Assembly: GCA_026413225.1 (NCBI GenBank)
Contig: CM048554.1
Span: 77,182,463 to 77,246,462 of the forward strand
DNA length: 64,000 nt
Direction of reading: 5' to 3'
Source of the DNA: Otis tarda
Taxonomy: Eukaryota; Chordata; Aves; Otidiformes; Otididae
Translations under genes and position numbers: made by a program
Shown here: positions 1 through 13,067 of the stretch, one piece after another
Numbering within the stretch: position 1 is the stretch's first letter
Layout of the letters: every line of letters starts with the position of its first letter
Notes under the pieces: model-generated
What the model saw: the letters and a program-made list of their open reading frames with translations, nothing else
What the model was told of the DNA's origin: nothing
Databases searched by the model: none

Positions 1-812
1 AATAATCTCCAGCAGTGAACATATTGCATTATATTGGATAGTTTTGTATTCACTTCACAAATATGCAAACAAGGGAGAGCTGAGGTAAAATGAATGTAGA
101 ACTTATAGATGAGAATAAGAGGTGAATAAAATGCCTGGAGTCCTCGGAGCAGCGCGGTTATGACAAACAGCATATTAGTATTGCTCTCCCCCTGCCTCAA
201 AGGGTTTTATTGAAGTGATTTGTCTTCAGCTGTGGAGGTGTGTGCCTTTCCATGTGTACGTACGCACAGGTCTGATGTATGCACGCAGATACGCACCTGC
301 CCACCGTATGTACACCTCATATGTGTTCATGCATCCAAGCAAAATAATAACTGTCAATTTAGCACGTTATCTACGGATGGGTCCAATACATTCATTATTA
401 AAATGTACAGTGTTTCAATACATACGCAATCATCTAACAAATATAGTGTCAAACTGTGATTCCTTTTTTATTTCTTCAGACTTTTAAAAAATTATTTGTA
501 ACTTATTCCTTCCAGTGGATTCTCTGTCACTATTTAGAGGCATGTTTTAATGTATAGCTGTATATTGACTGTTCCGTGTGCTGTATGCTACTGTTTGCAT
601 CTTAATTAAACTGAGTATTACTGGTCTTAACGCTCCTAATTTTGTACAACAGATTTTTGCTTGGGTTTCACAATTTGATGCAGTATGTTTAAGAATGTAG
701 TACAGAGGGGGACCGGCTGTGATAAAGCAAGAGTCCCAAACCTTCAGATTTATGTTTCATAGAAAAAGCCAGTACTTTCTTTTACTATTGCAAAATGATT
801 TCTGTATTTTTT

Positions 813-818
813 AATAAA
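813..818 (+). terminator. Polyadenylation signal AATAAA (proximal)
   Basis: Exact AATAAA in a T-rich context, 37 bases upstream of a second copy. It is probably part of the 3' end of the plus-strand gene entering the window from the left. Confidence 0.45.
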
Positions 819-854
819 GAATTGAATTTACTTGGTTCTATGTATGTTTTATCT

Positions 855-860
855 AATAAA
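855..860 (+). terminator. Polyadenylation signal AATAAA (distal)
   Basis: Second exact AATAAA. It is followed after about 20-40 bases by a T/G-containing stretch (TGGTCTCAGTCTTT) that could serve as the downstream element. Cleavage would fall near 875-885. Confidence 0.5.
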
Positions 861-2740
861 CTGTATTTTTTAAACAAGGGCCTGGTCTCAGTCTTTACGC
901 ACCTGCAGTGTTCATGCACACACAAAGCATTTTTACTTTCCAAATTCCCTGTTGTTGAGCCTGCAGCTCTGCCAATGCCAGAATTACCTCCTATCCTGAC
1001 TGGTGCAGAGCTAATCTCACATTTTTATTCACTTTTCTCTGCTATGCAAATAAGAGACAGATACTGAGGTGTCAGCCTGTTGATAAATCCCCACTGCAAT
1101 ACATTAGCATCAATGCTCATTTGCAGGGCAAGCAGTTTCTTTGGTTCTCCGCTGAATTAAGGGTAGGGTGTCAATCTGAAGCAAGGGTACAACACACAGA
1201 CAGACTCCTAATCCCTCAGGCTGCATCTGCATGGGCAGACCTTGCTCTCTTTTATGCTGATGAAGATCTGAAGTGGCTCAGTTGAAGTCATTACTGTTAT
1301 TCTGGACTTACACTGGGGAGAAAAGAAGGGCGAAATTTGTCCCAAGACCATAATATTTCAAGGCTGATTTGCCCACTTTACACACTGGCAGCTAGTGGAA
1401 TACTCTAGCAATGTCTCAATAAAAAGCCTGAAAAAGAGCCAAAAAAATCTCTGCTCAACTACCATTAAAAAACTTGTCCTAGAAAATAAGAAATGCTTTC
1501 CCTGTTATGTAGAGTCGGCTCTAGCTATCCAAGAAATACATTGCATTGAATGATTCCTCTCTTTTTTGCCCTTTAATTACACTTTCCTCTATGATGCTAT
1601 CAAGACTACAGCATGATGAAGTTTGCCTTGAAGTCAATTTGCCATCCACATCAGTAAAAGCGAGAATAGGTCCCTGGATAATAGTCTTTGGGTCCTATCT
1701 TCTTATTGCTCTCCGTAATCGGATAGAAATCAGCTGCAAAACCTAATGTTACAGAAAAGGTAGATGAACACATCCAACAAATCCCACTAAAGAAAAGTGG
1801 GTTCAGATCATCCCTTGATTTCATTGTCTCTGGCCTCTCTTTTTGAATCCTGAATTTAAGGTAGACTTTTAACAACGCTGTAAAGTGGTTTTTTTTCTCC
1901 TTATGCTGTTCCGTCACACACTAGGACCAAAAATGAAGGATTGTGAGAAATGCAGCAACTCAGCTGCTGCCCATCCCCAGCTGTGGCTTCTTGCTTGCAC
2001 CTCCATTCAAGGGACAGGAGAAAGAGCAGGGAAGTATATGTCCTGGTGCTGAGCAGCCAAAGGCCTTGGCAGAGTCAGCGTGAAGCCCTGGGCCAACTCC
2101 TGCTGATGACAGCAGGGTCCTTACCCCTGGCATGGGTGCTCAGATTCGCAGTGGGTCACTGCGTTAGGACCCAGTTCATACATCAAGCCTGACCTGAGCC
2201 ATATACCTCCCGTGGGCCCCTAAACAATAGACTGCAGCATTCTGGCTCTTCTGGCTAGGATAAAATTGCCTTTTTTTTTTCACCAGACAGTTCTCTTATC
2301 TCCAGACTTTAAAGCCAGAAGGAAGTTTTCCTTCAGACTGAATATATTTAGAAGCTGTCTGAAGTCATTAGAGCCTGGTTTCTGAGGTGAAGTAATTTAA
2401 CTTTATCACTGGTTTATGTGTCTGCAAAGTGCTCCGTTGCCTTGGTTTGAAGCTGAGACACTGTCTGCAGTAAATACCAGAAGAAAGGAGAAAGCTCCTT
2501 CCTTTGATTATAAGAAGTCTATAGAGTAGACTGGACTTCAGGAAGCCAGCATTGATTTTGAAGATCACCGAATAACATGGGCCATGCGGCAGTTTCATTT
2601 ACTATTCTGTCTAAAGATCCCAGTTGGGGCTTACATCCCAGCTCCATGAGGAATCACATAAGGAAGAAAGACATCAGCATTCCTGCCTCACAGAGCTCAT
2701 AGACCAGGATTTAGATATCAGGCAACAGATGAAAATATGC

Positions 2741-2810
2741 ATCTATATACATATATATATAAAAATAAAAATATATACATGCATATATATATAGAGAGAG
2801 AAACATCATT
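2741..2810. repeat. AT-rich microsatellite (TA/ATATAC with GA end)
   Basis: Imperfect TATA/ATACAT repeats interrupted by AAAAATAAAA, ending in a short GAGAGAGA run. Simple-sequence DNA. Confidence 0.8.
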
Positions 2811-2868
2811 TGCCAAAATTGCTAGTGCGAAACAAACAAAATATTTGGATGCACTTTATAACTGTTAC

Positions 2869-2901
2869 GTAAATATATCAGGCTCTTACTGATATATTTA
2901 C
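2869..2901. repeat. 13-bp perfect inverted repeat, 7-nt loop
   Basis: The left arm GTAAATATATCAG (2869-2881) is the exact reverse complement of CTGATATATTTAC (2889-2901). The loop is GCTCTTA. The arms are AT-rich, so the hairpin is weaker than the one at 13013. Function unknown. Confidence 0.7.
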
Positions 2902-5900
2902 ACACTGATACTGATATATTGCTCACACTTACTTGGTGTGATGGCAACAATGGTCTGCCTGTCCTTCCCCATATACGGACTCATCCCGTATAAGACCAGT
3001 CAGTCACTTGCTCATACAGCTGTCCACCTCTTCACACATCTGCCAGGAACCTACAGTCCAAAAGCCAGGATATGGCAGGTGATTACATTTTATACAGCCC
3101 CTTGTACACACTGTTTATCTGGTATTACCAGAGAAAAGGGGAGCATAACATACCAGGGGTGTCTCAGCCTGCTCAGATCTCTGCAAGGAAAGTCTGCCCA
3201 CCTTTGCCATAGCCTGGAAGGATTTCCAGTTGCCTGTATTTTGAGGAAAACTCCTGGTTAAAAATTATGTCCAGGCAAGATGAGTTATAAGAAGCTGTAA
3301 GAGGAGACAGGAGTCACTTCCCATACTCTTGACTCACTCTGCACATCCAGGAAAAGGACCAGAGAGCTCCCGTTTAGCAGAGATTTGCTCTGGAGGCAAC
3401 AATGTGCACTTTTCCAACCCTGTAAATAATCCCAAGATCTGTTTGTGTGAGAGCTCTTGGGGAAAAAAAAAAACAACCTCCATTCATGCCGTGGCAACAA
3501 GACTCATTCTAATGAACACATCTATCTGCCAGTGCCATCTTGACTGCACACATGCCACCGACAGCTGAGCAAGACCTTCCTCCCCAGCTGTGTGTAGACC
3601 ACTGTGGCACCTGGCACAGAAGCTAAGAGGAAGAACATACGCATCCCTTGTAGACGTGCTCAGTGCCCCGTTAGTGCCTAGAGAGCACGAAGGAGAAAAA
3701 TGCATCCCGAGCAGGGGTGGTGAGCTCAGTCTAAGGGACGGGGTGTTAAGAGAATGGACAAAAGCCTGGAGATAAATGCGAGACTGGGAGCTGGTGGAAG
3801 GCTAATGGTATTGCTGGAGAGTGGGAGAAAACAGGAAAGACAGGAATTGTAAGCAAAAAGGGAAAATATTGAACCAAAAAATAAAAAGGAGAAAATGTGG
3901 GACAAGCTGGTGAAGGAACTATGGACGAGGAGAGAGGAGAATGTGACAGTCTGTGAGAGGACAAGATGTCGGAGCTAGGAGCTAGGGCAAAGCACACACT
4001 CTGAACCCAGCAATGACTGTGCAGAGGCTGGGATTCACTGGAGGGATCTGAAGCATGGGTGAAGAGTTGCAGGCAGCAGCAGCCGCAGCAGCATAGGCTC
4101 CCCCAGCCAGCACTTCAGGGGTAGCTGCAGCAGGGAGCAAAACCCCACCACCCTGCAAGCACAGGCTTCCCACCTCACGGTGCCGGCTACGGCCTCCCGC
4201 AGCGGGGCCGGGAGCATGGGTTACCCCTCAGCACTGTGGCCTGCCATTCCCAGCGCTCCTCTCCCAGCCCCGCTCAGGCCCAGGCCTTTCCTCCCCTCTG
4301 CTTATTTCTCAGTATCTCTCTTACATTCATTTCTATCCCTCTGGCTTTTCAAACTGACGGGAGCTCTTTGTTCGAAAATAAGCCATCTTTCGAAATAGTG
4401 TTACTTATCTCCTTGAACTTTTCCCTGTGAATGACTTGACATTAAGCTGATAGTTGCTCTTAACTAATTGTTAACCTATTAGTTGAGGCCATAAAAATTA
4501 TTGAAAGGCCAAGGCTAAAGCTGTTTAAATGAGAAATATTTCTACAGAACTCCCCCGAGATGAAATAAAAAAAGCTCCTGCCGACAGAGCGGCTGCCAGT
4601 TTCAGACTAACGGGTTTGAAGATGATGTTTTGCTAACAGCAGTTAATCAGTAAATTCCTGTTACTAATAAGGCCATCACTCTTGGCTGAAGCCACAAATT
4701 ACACGTTATGTTTCTCAGCACTGAAGATAAAGTGTTCTTTAAATTTTGCATCTGCACATGTAATGTTTAGCACAAAACACCATCAGGAAAAACAAGAGGA
4801 AAATTGAAAAAGTGTCACATGCATTCAGCATCAATTTGCTTCTCTGTCACTAAAATTACATATCTTTTTTGTTCCAGTATTTATTACCACCTTGAAATTT
4901 ATATTTAGGAGGGGAATGGAAACCTAGAGGTCTGAGTTTTGATCTCAGGCACACTACTGCTGCATGAGAGGCATCCTAAAGTCAGTTTAGTGAAATCAGA
5001 ATGTGGCTCAGTCACTTATGACAAAATTTGAAAGGAAACAACCCCAAAAGTCTCATTATGAAGTTGCATCTTGACTGTCGGCCAGATCTTTTGCTCGCTT
5101 ACAGCACTGCAAATCTGGCTTCCTTCCACTGATGCAATCGTCATTCCAGATTTCAACTCCCTCACTAGAGAGTAAGATTTTTGCCATCAGTGTCCAACGA
5201 AGAGCACAAGAATGTGTTTTATTATGGTCAGAAAGCTGGAGGCGCTCCTCAATTACCAGTTCCCTTTGTACCGCTTTCCTTGTCCCAGATACAGCCAATT
5301 CAAAATCCGTCCAGTTGCTTGAAAATGGAAGATGAAAAGCGCCAATAGCTAACTCCACAACAGGGCATTTTTCCAGTATAAAACGTTCTTTATCTACATT
5401 TCCAGAGACAGCTATACAAAAGTCAGCTGCTTTAAGCAAAGCTCCTGCCTCCAGTGCCAAATGATCTTTGTGGGGAACACGGCAGCCTCACTTTTGCTGA
5501 CCACTTCATACGGAAGTGCCTAGATGCCTGGCACCCCACCATGACCTCTGGCAGCATCTCCAGACTTACTCAGTTGTTGGCGAGAGCTGTTAATTCTGCA
5601 TAGAAATGGGTGCACACATCCAGGTAGACACATGCCAGCCCTGCAGCAGTGACCATGGGTCCCACATAATGTTGGTGGGTGTTGGTTTGACCATGGAGCA
5701 CACTGTTCAGCATCCCTGCTGGGGTGGGTACAGGCAAGTGGCCCTCAGTATGGGGCTGATGGGGGTGTTTCCCTGCTCTCCTCTTGGTGCTACTAAAGTT
5801 CTGCTGGGGACCAAAACCCCATTTTTTTTCCAACACTACAGAGCAGCCCCTTTCTGGAGCATACACAGAGCCGTGGTCCCCTGAGGAAGGAGAGATGGTG

Positions 5901-6962
5901 TAATGGCGTACAGGCATCAGACAGGAAATACTGTGCTTTGGTCCAAGGGAAGCTTATTCCCTCACAGGGAAAAAGCTGAAAGACAACAGTTGTATTGAAG
6001 GAGAAGCAGATGTGGCCCAGGAGAATACAAAATTTGTCGTGCACTCCATGGTATCCTCACTGCGGCAAGCAGTGCCTGTCAGAAGTCGAGAAGGGCTCAG
6101 GATCAGAGGGTCAGAGCCTGATACCAAAGTGCCTTTTGAATCCCCAGCGCTGTGTTTTCTTGGCACTGAAAAACTCGCCTGTGAATTTCTCAGTCAAGAT
6201 GATGCTGGCTGGTGATGTCTGGTGTTTTCTTCTTCACTTTCCTTTCTGTTAACACATCTTCTGCTTTCTCTGGTATGTCTTAGAGCTATGTACAGTTTCC
6301 TGTTGGGTGGAACTCTGTATTTTTTGGCCATGCTCCACTTTCTACATTTTCTGAACATATTTTCCCACTTTTGCTTGCACCCTGTATCCTTCCTTCACTT
6401 AGCCACTAACCTTGAATTAATCATTGCTTCCCTCTCTTTCACTCTCCCTGCTTAGAATAGCTTAGTTCTTCTAATTCAAATACAAAGTTCTTCTGACTTT
6501 GTATTTTCCACTAGAAAAATACACTTTCAGATGGATCCTTCTTTCAGGATCAGTGTCTAGGAAACAGGATGTCAGTGAGGAGATTTCTGCCTAAAACTGG
6601 GAAATGTTGACAGGCATGAAATTCAGGTTCCAGGGAGCACGTTTAGAAAGCTGGGAACTCATTTTCTGTCACAGCTGTACAACATGGAAGTCTGTATGTG
6701 GCCTCAGAGCAGGCCAATGACCTCCACTGTAGTTCTTAGTTTTTCTCTTCCTGTTGCCAAGGAGCCTCAATGTTCCCTCGGTCATGTTACCTGAGCTTTG
6801 CCTCAGTCCACCTACCTGCGAAGGGGAATTAATAACAGTTCTTCTCTTGATGAGTAATTTTACACATTATTTCTTAGGTGCTGGCATCCACTTGAAGCCT
6901 CAGCTGCTAAAAGCTTAAAACTAGGCACAGGGAAGTAGTACAAATTGTCTTATGTATAGATC

Positions 6963-7000
6963 CATATACATATATACACACACATATATATAGATCTACA
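6963..7000. repeat. TA/CA microsatellite
   Basis: Imperfect ATACATATATACACACACATATATATAG simple repeat. No other significance is visible. Confidence 0.7.
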
Positions 7001-10000
7001 CATCTACATGAATGCCTATCTGTACCCTGCCCCTGAGCAGTGATCACCACATACAGCAAGCTGCGCACCCCAGAGACAGGAGGTGAACCTGGTTTGTATT
7101 TGAAGTCTCTCCCGAGCACCCTGGAGGTCACTCATGAGGTGTTCATCTTTCCCAAACTGCTGCCTCCATGTGTTGCACTGACTGAGCTTCAATCGGATGC
7201 ATGTCAGTGAAATTCTTTCCAGCTTGGCTTCCTGAGGAAGGGACAGTGTCTCCCTGTCTATCTCCTTCTGACCCTCTCCCTGCTAGCCTTTAGACCAGTC
7301 GACACAATTCAGCCAGAGGGTAGAGGCTCAGGGATGCTGAGATCTTTCAAGTTTTACCTATGGTGTCCCCAAGTCAACACAACACCCTCTCTCTGTGAGA
7401 GAGCTGGCCTCGCTGCTGTTAGGACTGATGTCTCCATTGCCATGAACAGCTACTTCTGTACTTAGGGAGAAAGGTCTCAAACTGATCTTCAGAGCTTTTT
7501 TTTTTAATGCAGCCTCCACCAAAAGGTGACATAAGGGCCTCGGTTTTCACCAGGAAAGTTCCCTGAAGACCCAACAGCTTGTTTTGGGCATTTGCCGTAG
7601 TTCCTAAGCCCTCACTAGGATGAGAATCTGCACCTTACTTGTACTTGCAGGATACACAAAATAAGCATCCTTCTGGCTTATCTCACCTGCAGGGTCCCAT
7701 CTGGCAGGGTTTTTTTAAGCTTTCTCCCGGGAGATGCAGATTTTAATCACCTCACTGGGGCTGAAAATTTATTATGGCTTACTCCACACTTCAGCAAGTC
7801 ATCTAGCCACCAACCTACCAAATAAAAGACCGGTCACCATGTCACCAGGTTGCCTTTGGAAAGGACTGAGCTCCTCGGAAGTTTTGAACAAACAGGCTTT
7901 GGCCTTTAGTTCCAGGAGGTCTAGGACTGTCAATCCTGATTGAAACAAAGCACCTCCTTCAGCATACAGAGCTCACCCACCCTGGGAGGGGGGAGCATAA
8001 AATTTAAGATGAGTCCTTGTCTGTAATGTTTCCCATCAGCAAGCTTCATGTGATCTCTGCCTTCACACACCCACAAATGAAGGGGCTCCGGCATCTTGTG
8101 CAGCAACCAGGAACATAAAGTCAGATCTTACAGTTTCAAGTACTATTATGAAACAGAGGGTTTCCTGAGTAGTTGACAGAATCAGCTAAGCCTGGCTGGG
8201 TCAGGAGAAAGCCCTCATCCGAAAACAACAAAGTCACAGCAGACTGCGGGGATGGAGAAGGCAGGAAGGGGATAGTTTTTCTCTAGTCGTCTTCTTTCCT
8301 GAATTTCCAAATCTTGATTTTCCATTTCCACACATGAAGCTGTCTGTCTCCTGTGTTTTAATTATCCGGTTTGAAGTATTTCGACTTGGTCTTGATTTTA
8401 TTGACTTGGGTATTTTTGTTGGCTCTACCATCCCTCATCAGCAGGGACTGAGAATGAGTTCTTCACAGCCAAAACCATGTCCTGTTACTGCCTGAGTGCA
8501 AGAAGCATCACCAACAGCCACGGGCAGCAGTAGGCTTCTGTCTTCTCCAGAGAAATACTATCCAAAAGAGGATGCAAACCTCCGAGCCAATGTGCTATAT
8601 AAGAAGAAAAAAACACCTCCATTAGAGTGAACGGATTACTCTGGGTTTCCTTTAGCGGTTACTGGAAATGTTAATGAGATGACTGGTTGTTTCTTTTGCA
8701 GAGAACTGTGAAGCGTGGGTTTTCAAATGTGAACTGGTTCATTTTAAGCCAAATGTATAGCTCCATACACCAGCTGCAGAGACCTAGAACTGCAACCCTT
8801 GTTTAGCTCAGAAACAATTTCAAATGAGCAATCCGGGGAAGAGACTCTCCAGTTTAAGAAGTAAACTGAATTAAAAAGCATGATTAATTGCTACAGCTTA
8901 TTTAGCTTCAGATTTCTCTGCTTTGCACGCTTACCAGAGAAATCACAACACCTACATTTGGTGCTAATAAAAACTCTATTAATGCTAATTGATTTTTACA
9001 TTGTGAATTTATTACCTAGAGTTTCATGCTACGTGGCCACAGTGTTTAACAGTCTAGTGCCTGCAGCCCACCTCAGGTTCAGAACAGATATTTGTATTAA
9101 AGCTCCACATGGAGGACATTGCAACTTCCAGACCCAGCCCAACAGAGTCCAGCACAACAGAGGTTTCCGAATTTCCCCAGACCCACGCTCAGGTGATGAA
9201 AACAGTCACTAGGCCGACAGGAAAGGTGCTGGGGGAAGAGTCCTGCTGGTCACAGGAACTATCCAAGCCCTGGCTCAGTGGGTTTGTGAGGAGTTTCAGG
9301 TCACAGAGCCGGCGTCAAGCCTGGAGCCGTGGACAGAGAGCAGAGGGAGAGGGAGGAGGGAGCTGGAGGCTGAGCAGTGCAAGGCCGGCAGCACTGCCTG
9401 AAGATGCCTTCAGCTGAAGGGAAGGATGCAGCAAAAAGGCCAAGTAAAAATAACCTGGATCTCTTAACATTAAAAAAAAAAACCTATTTGGAGATTCATC
9501 CAAAATTTAAAGTGCCAGTCATTTCTGAGGTTGCAATAGCACTGTTTGCTTTTATTAAATTTTGTTTTCTGAAATTATCACCTCTGCCTGGATGTTGCCA
9601 TTTCAAAAAGAGCAGAAGCTCATTTTTTTTCTCTCTTTTTTTTTTCCAACTTTCCACAAAACCCTTCCCCTCCAGCTAGAGAGGAGGCCTGGAAAATTTC
9701 AGCCTTCTAGGTGAAACTTTTGGATAGTCACAAGCAAGCGAAAACAGGGAGATATAACATAATGGAAACACTTTGGCAGCCTTAGCTGTAGCTGTCACCA
9801 ATGCTCCAGCCCTAATGAAAACTTTCCTGAAGTAAGGCTGGGGTAGAGGCATTAACCCAAAGAGGGCCTTTCCTGACCTCACCGTGGTTTGCAGACAGGC
9901 TGAGCCTGCTGAGACGGAGAGGGCTGCTCGGGCGGCCACGCTCCACTTTGGAAGGGGCTTGCATGTCTAAATCAGAAGGTTACTTCTGCCCAGGGTTTAA

Positions 10001-10681
10001 TCCCCTCTACCTGGAGGTGAGTGACCACAATGACTTGCCGAGGACAAGAGCTTTCTGCATTCCTAGTTCGCAGAAAATCCTGTCTGGTGCTCCCCAAGCA
10101 CCAGCAGCGCCGCTCTGGACAGCTTCCCTGGACCTGCCGCCCCACTGCCCGCCAAGTTTCCATGGAAAGGACACTCAGCCTCGCCTGAGAGGAGACAGAG
10201 ATGTTGTGCGCTAAACCGCTGGACTCCCAGCAGGGCCAGAGACCGAGACAAACAGCCCTCGGCTCCCGGCTCACCTTCCCTCGCGGGGCAGCCCTGCACC
10301 CTGCTAGGTCAAGAGCGTGAGCCTCAGTGCAGCCCCCCAGCCAAGTAGGAAAGGGTGCACCAAGGCTTCCCCCAACACAGCTCCACCCACAGCAGCCCCA
10401 GACAAGGGGCTTGCCCACACTGTATGTGAATTCATACCAACTGTATGGTCTTGAAACTCTACAACACTATCCCAGTGGCTTCCAGTGAGAGCAAAACCCG
10501 ATCAGCACTTTAATCAGCATCACTTGTGACTCTCTTACCCGAGAATCTCACTCAGACAAAACCAAGATGTTGGATTACTATTTGTCATTTAAAATCATTA
10601 ATTTTGGGCCTAGATTTTTACAGCATTTCAGTGCTGTTCAACTTCAAGGCTTCAAATAAAAGGGTTTTCCTCATGATTTTG

Positions 10682-11453
10682 CAAGGTCCTGCACCTGGCT
10701 TGGGGAAAATCCCAGTACCAATGCAGGCTGGGGGATGAAAGGATTGAGAGCAGCCCTGAGGAGAAGGACTTGGGAGTACTGGTGGATGAATAGCTGGACA
10801 TGAGCCAGCAATGTGCACTCACAGCCCAGAAAGCCAGCTGCATCCTGGGCTGCATAAAAAAAAAGTGTGGCCAGCAGGTCGAGAGAGGTGATTCTCCACC
10901 TCTACTCTGCTCTGGAGAGACCCCACCTGGAGTACTGTGTCCAGCTCTGGAGCCCCTAACACAAGGACACGGACCTGTTGAAGTGAGTCCAGAGAAGGCA
11001 ACAAAGATGATCAGAGGGCTGGAGCACCTCTCCTATGAGGACAGGCTGAGACAATTGGGGCTGTTCAGCCTGGAGAAGACAAGGCTCCAGGAAGCCTTTA
11101 TAACAGCCTTCCAATACTTAAAGAGGGCTTATAAGAAAGAAGGAAATAAACTTTTTAGCAGGATCTGTAGCAATAGCACAAGGGATAATTTTTTTAAACT
11201 AAAAGAGGGTAGTTTTAGATTAGACACAAGGAAGAAATTTTTTATGATGAGGGTGGTGGAACACTGGGAACATGTTGCCCAGAGAGGTGGTGGATGCCCC
11301 ATCCCTAGAAACATTTAAGGCCAGGTTGGACAGGGCTCAGAGCAACCCGATCTGGTTGGAGATGTCCCTGCTCCTTGCAGTGGGGGTTGGACTAGACAGC
11401 CTTTAAAGGTCCCTTCCAACCCAAACTATTCTATGATTTTAGGATTCTATGAT
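10682..11453 (+). mobile_element. CR1 LINE, 5'-truncated 3' segment, decayed
   Basis: CR1 non-LTR retrotransposon fragment covering the end of ORF2 and the 3'UTR. Diagnostic ORF2 C-terminal text is readable (RGLEHLSYEDRLRQLGLFSL, followed by a KKFF...VV..W block), and the element ends in the CR1 terminus GGTCCCTTCCAACCCAAAC plus copies of ATTCTATGAT. The reading frame is broken. A TAG replaces an expected lysine codon near 10790. The frame shifts at the A-tract near 10855 and returns to the original frame before about 11000. No reverse transcriptase or endonuclease core remains. It is an old, dead copy in intergenic DNA. Confidence 0.93.
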
Positions 11454-13000
11454 TAATTTCTTATTATGTACGTAATTGTCTTGTAATGTGCCTAATTTCA
11501 GGAGAGGCCTGAGGGCTGATTCTGAAGACAAATAGCACATTTTCCTGCTGCTGAAGTGCCTGAGAGGTGAAAGACCTCTATTGCTAACACGCTCAAGTGA
11601 TGGGCTTAGGCAGCTGCCCCATGAATATGCTGAATACCCTTCCTTCTCTTGGGGTCTTTTCTACCCATGCACTGCATAGGCCCCCATTGCCAGCCTTCAG
11701 GGACCACTGCAGAAGACCTACAGTGTCACAGCTAGAGGGGATACCATTACAAAGTCAGGGTAGGTAGGCACAGCCCTGAGGTGAATGAGGGCTGACCAGC
11801 CACAATCATTAATTTCTGGTCTCCTCACCATCGGAATATGAAATTTTGTTCCAGCCTTCCAGGACAAAAAGGCTGCAGCACATCCATGGAACAATCCGTA
11901 CACACACCACAGCCTCGGGGCAACCATCGAGGCCAAAGTAATAGCAGGCCTGGTCTTCTGAAGCCAGGTAGCTGGCAAATTACCATTTTGTCACTGGAAC
12001 AGTAACCATATATGCAGTCATGTTAACAAAAGACAGAATATTGTCCTTTTGGCCCTTGGGCCCCTGAGCATCACTGAGGTCTGAGGCTGGTTATATTTTC
12101 ATATGTGCATGTACCACATATTACCTGTACATCCATATAACTCTTGCATCTCTATAAACAGATGAGTATTGATCTATATTGATACACACATATTTTTTGG
12201 TGTCTGACAATCAGGAGTGAGTCAGATTTGTGGTAACAGCTGCTAATTTTGCTTCGAAAATGCAATTGATCATTGATTTAGAAGAAAGTAGTTAAAAGAC
12301 AATGATCGTTTGGTGTGTTCCTCCTCCTCTCCCCTTAAAAGAGGGGGGTTTCTGGCCTCACAGCTAGAGGATTGCCAGATAAACAGTTGCTTTTGCATCT
12401 AACATAACTGATGCATGGAAAAGAACGGGTAAAGTATCCGCTAACAGCAAATTTGCCACGGGCGGAGTTCCTCTTGTGTCAGAAGCTGCTTGACACAAGG
12501 CTGCTGCCTCCCCCGCCTCAGTGCTTATTTCTGCCTCCCCTCCTCCTCCAAATCCCTTCCTCCCCCAGGATGAACCAAACAGCAATAGCGATTTTTGCAG
12601 AGCTAGTCCAAGTCAGGGCTAAAAGCTTCCAGGAGGGGTTAGGAACAAGCAGCTGGGGCCGCTGGCAGAGGTTAGAGGGAAATGTAAAATAATAATAAGA
12701 AAAATCAGTTATCATTTGTAAAAGGCTGACTGGCTACTGTTTTAACAACCCTACCTGTGAGTGGGATGATACTAATATTAAAACCAGGAATATCAGTGAT
12801 GGCATGTGACTGGAAAACATTACATGTAAGCACAGAGGCTCTTAAAGGATCAATTCACAACATCTCTCTGACATACAGCTATCAGGCCACTCAGAGTACC
12901 TAGATATATGAAGCCATTGAAAGGACACATACTGTAATTACGGGGATATACAGATACGCACGTTTCAACCTTAGCTTCACAGCAATAAATCTGGACAGGA

Positions 13001-13067
13001 TTTATTTGCACCTACAGGAGCCAGGTGCAAAACAGGACTTTTGCACCTGGCTCCTGTAAAGTAAATG
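13001..13067. repeat. Long perfect hairpin (20-bp stem, 6-nt loop), miRNA-precursor size
   Basis: The arms 13013-13032 and 13039-13058 are exact reverse complements (core CAGGAGCCAGGTGCAAAA), separated by the loop CAGGAC. Beyond a 3x2 internal loop, six or seven further pairs (two of them G-U) extend the stem to about 13003-13067, giving a folded length near 65 nt. This is within the range of animal microRNA precursors. I do not recognise the arms as a known microRNA seed family. A template-switch origin is the main alternative. Confidence 0.75.

Larger units (their letters stand above)
1..880 (+). other. SCML4: Putative 3'UTR tail of a plus-strand gene (probably SCML4 by synteny)
   Basis: No coding domain is visible here. 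The stretch is AT-rich and untranslated in character and ends in two canonical AATAAA hexamers about 40 bases apart, followed by a T/G-containing downstream stretch, as at a vertebrate polyadenylation site. An upstream ATTAAA also lies near 604. The gene name is an inference from known amniote gene order: SCML4, a Scm-like polycomb protein, is the tail-to-tail neighbour of SOBP, and SOBP is on the minus strand here, so a plus-strand 3' end is expected on this side. Nothing in the sequence itself identifies SCML4. The SAM-domain coding exon expected at the end of that gene is not in the window. Confidence 0.45.
886..10681. other. Intergenic DNA, no gene recognised
   Basis: Only short open frames with no recognisable domain are present. 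The longest, about 144 codons open on the minus strand (about 5056-5490), has no ATG at its start and a length expected by chance in 64 kb. AT-rich microsatellite patches lie at about 2741-2810 and 6963-7000, and a small hairpin at 2869-2901. The AT-rich stretch around 4430-4720 has the look of a conserved non-coding element (several TAAT and TTAAT cores), but conservation cannot be tested here. Confidence 0.6.

Noticed and set aside
215-487. Open frames in the first 500 bases as a possible SCML4 coding end
   Set aside because: They do not resemble a SAM domain or any Scm-like protein; the region reads as 3'UTR.
5056-5490. Minus-strand open frame of about 144 codons with protein-like composition
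   Set aside because: It has no ATG near its start, no recognisable domain and no matching splice signals. Several frames of this length are expected by chance in 64 kb read in six frames.
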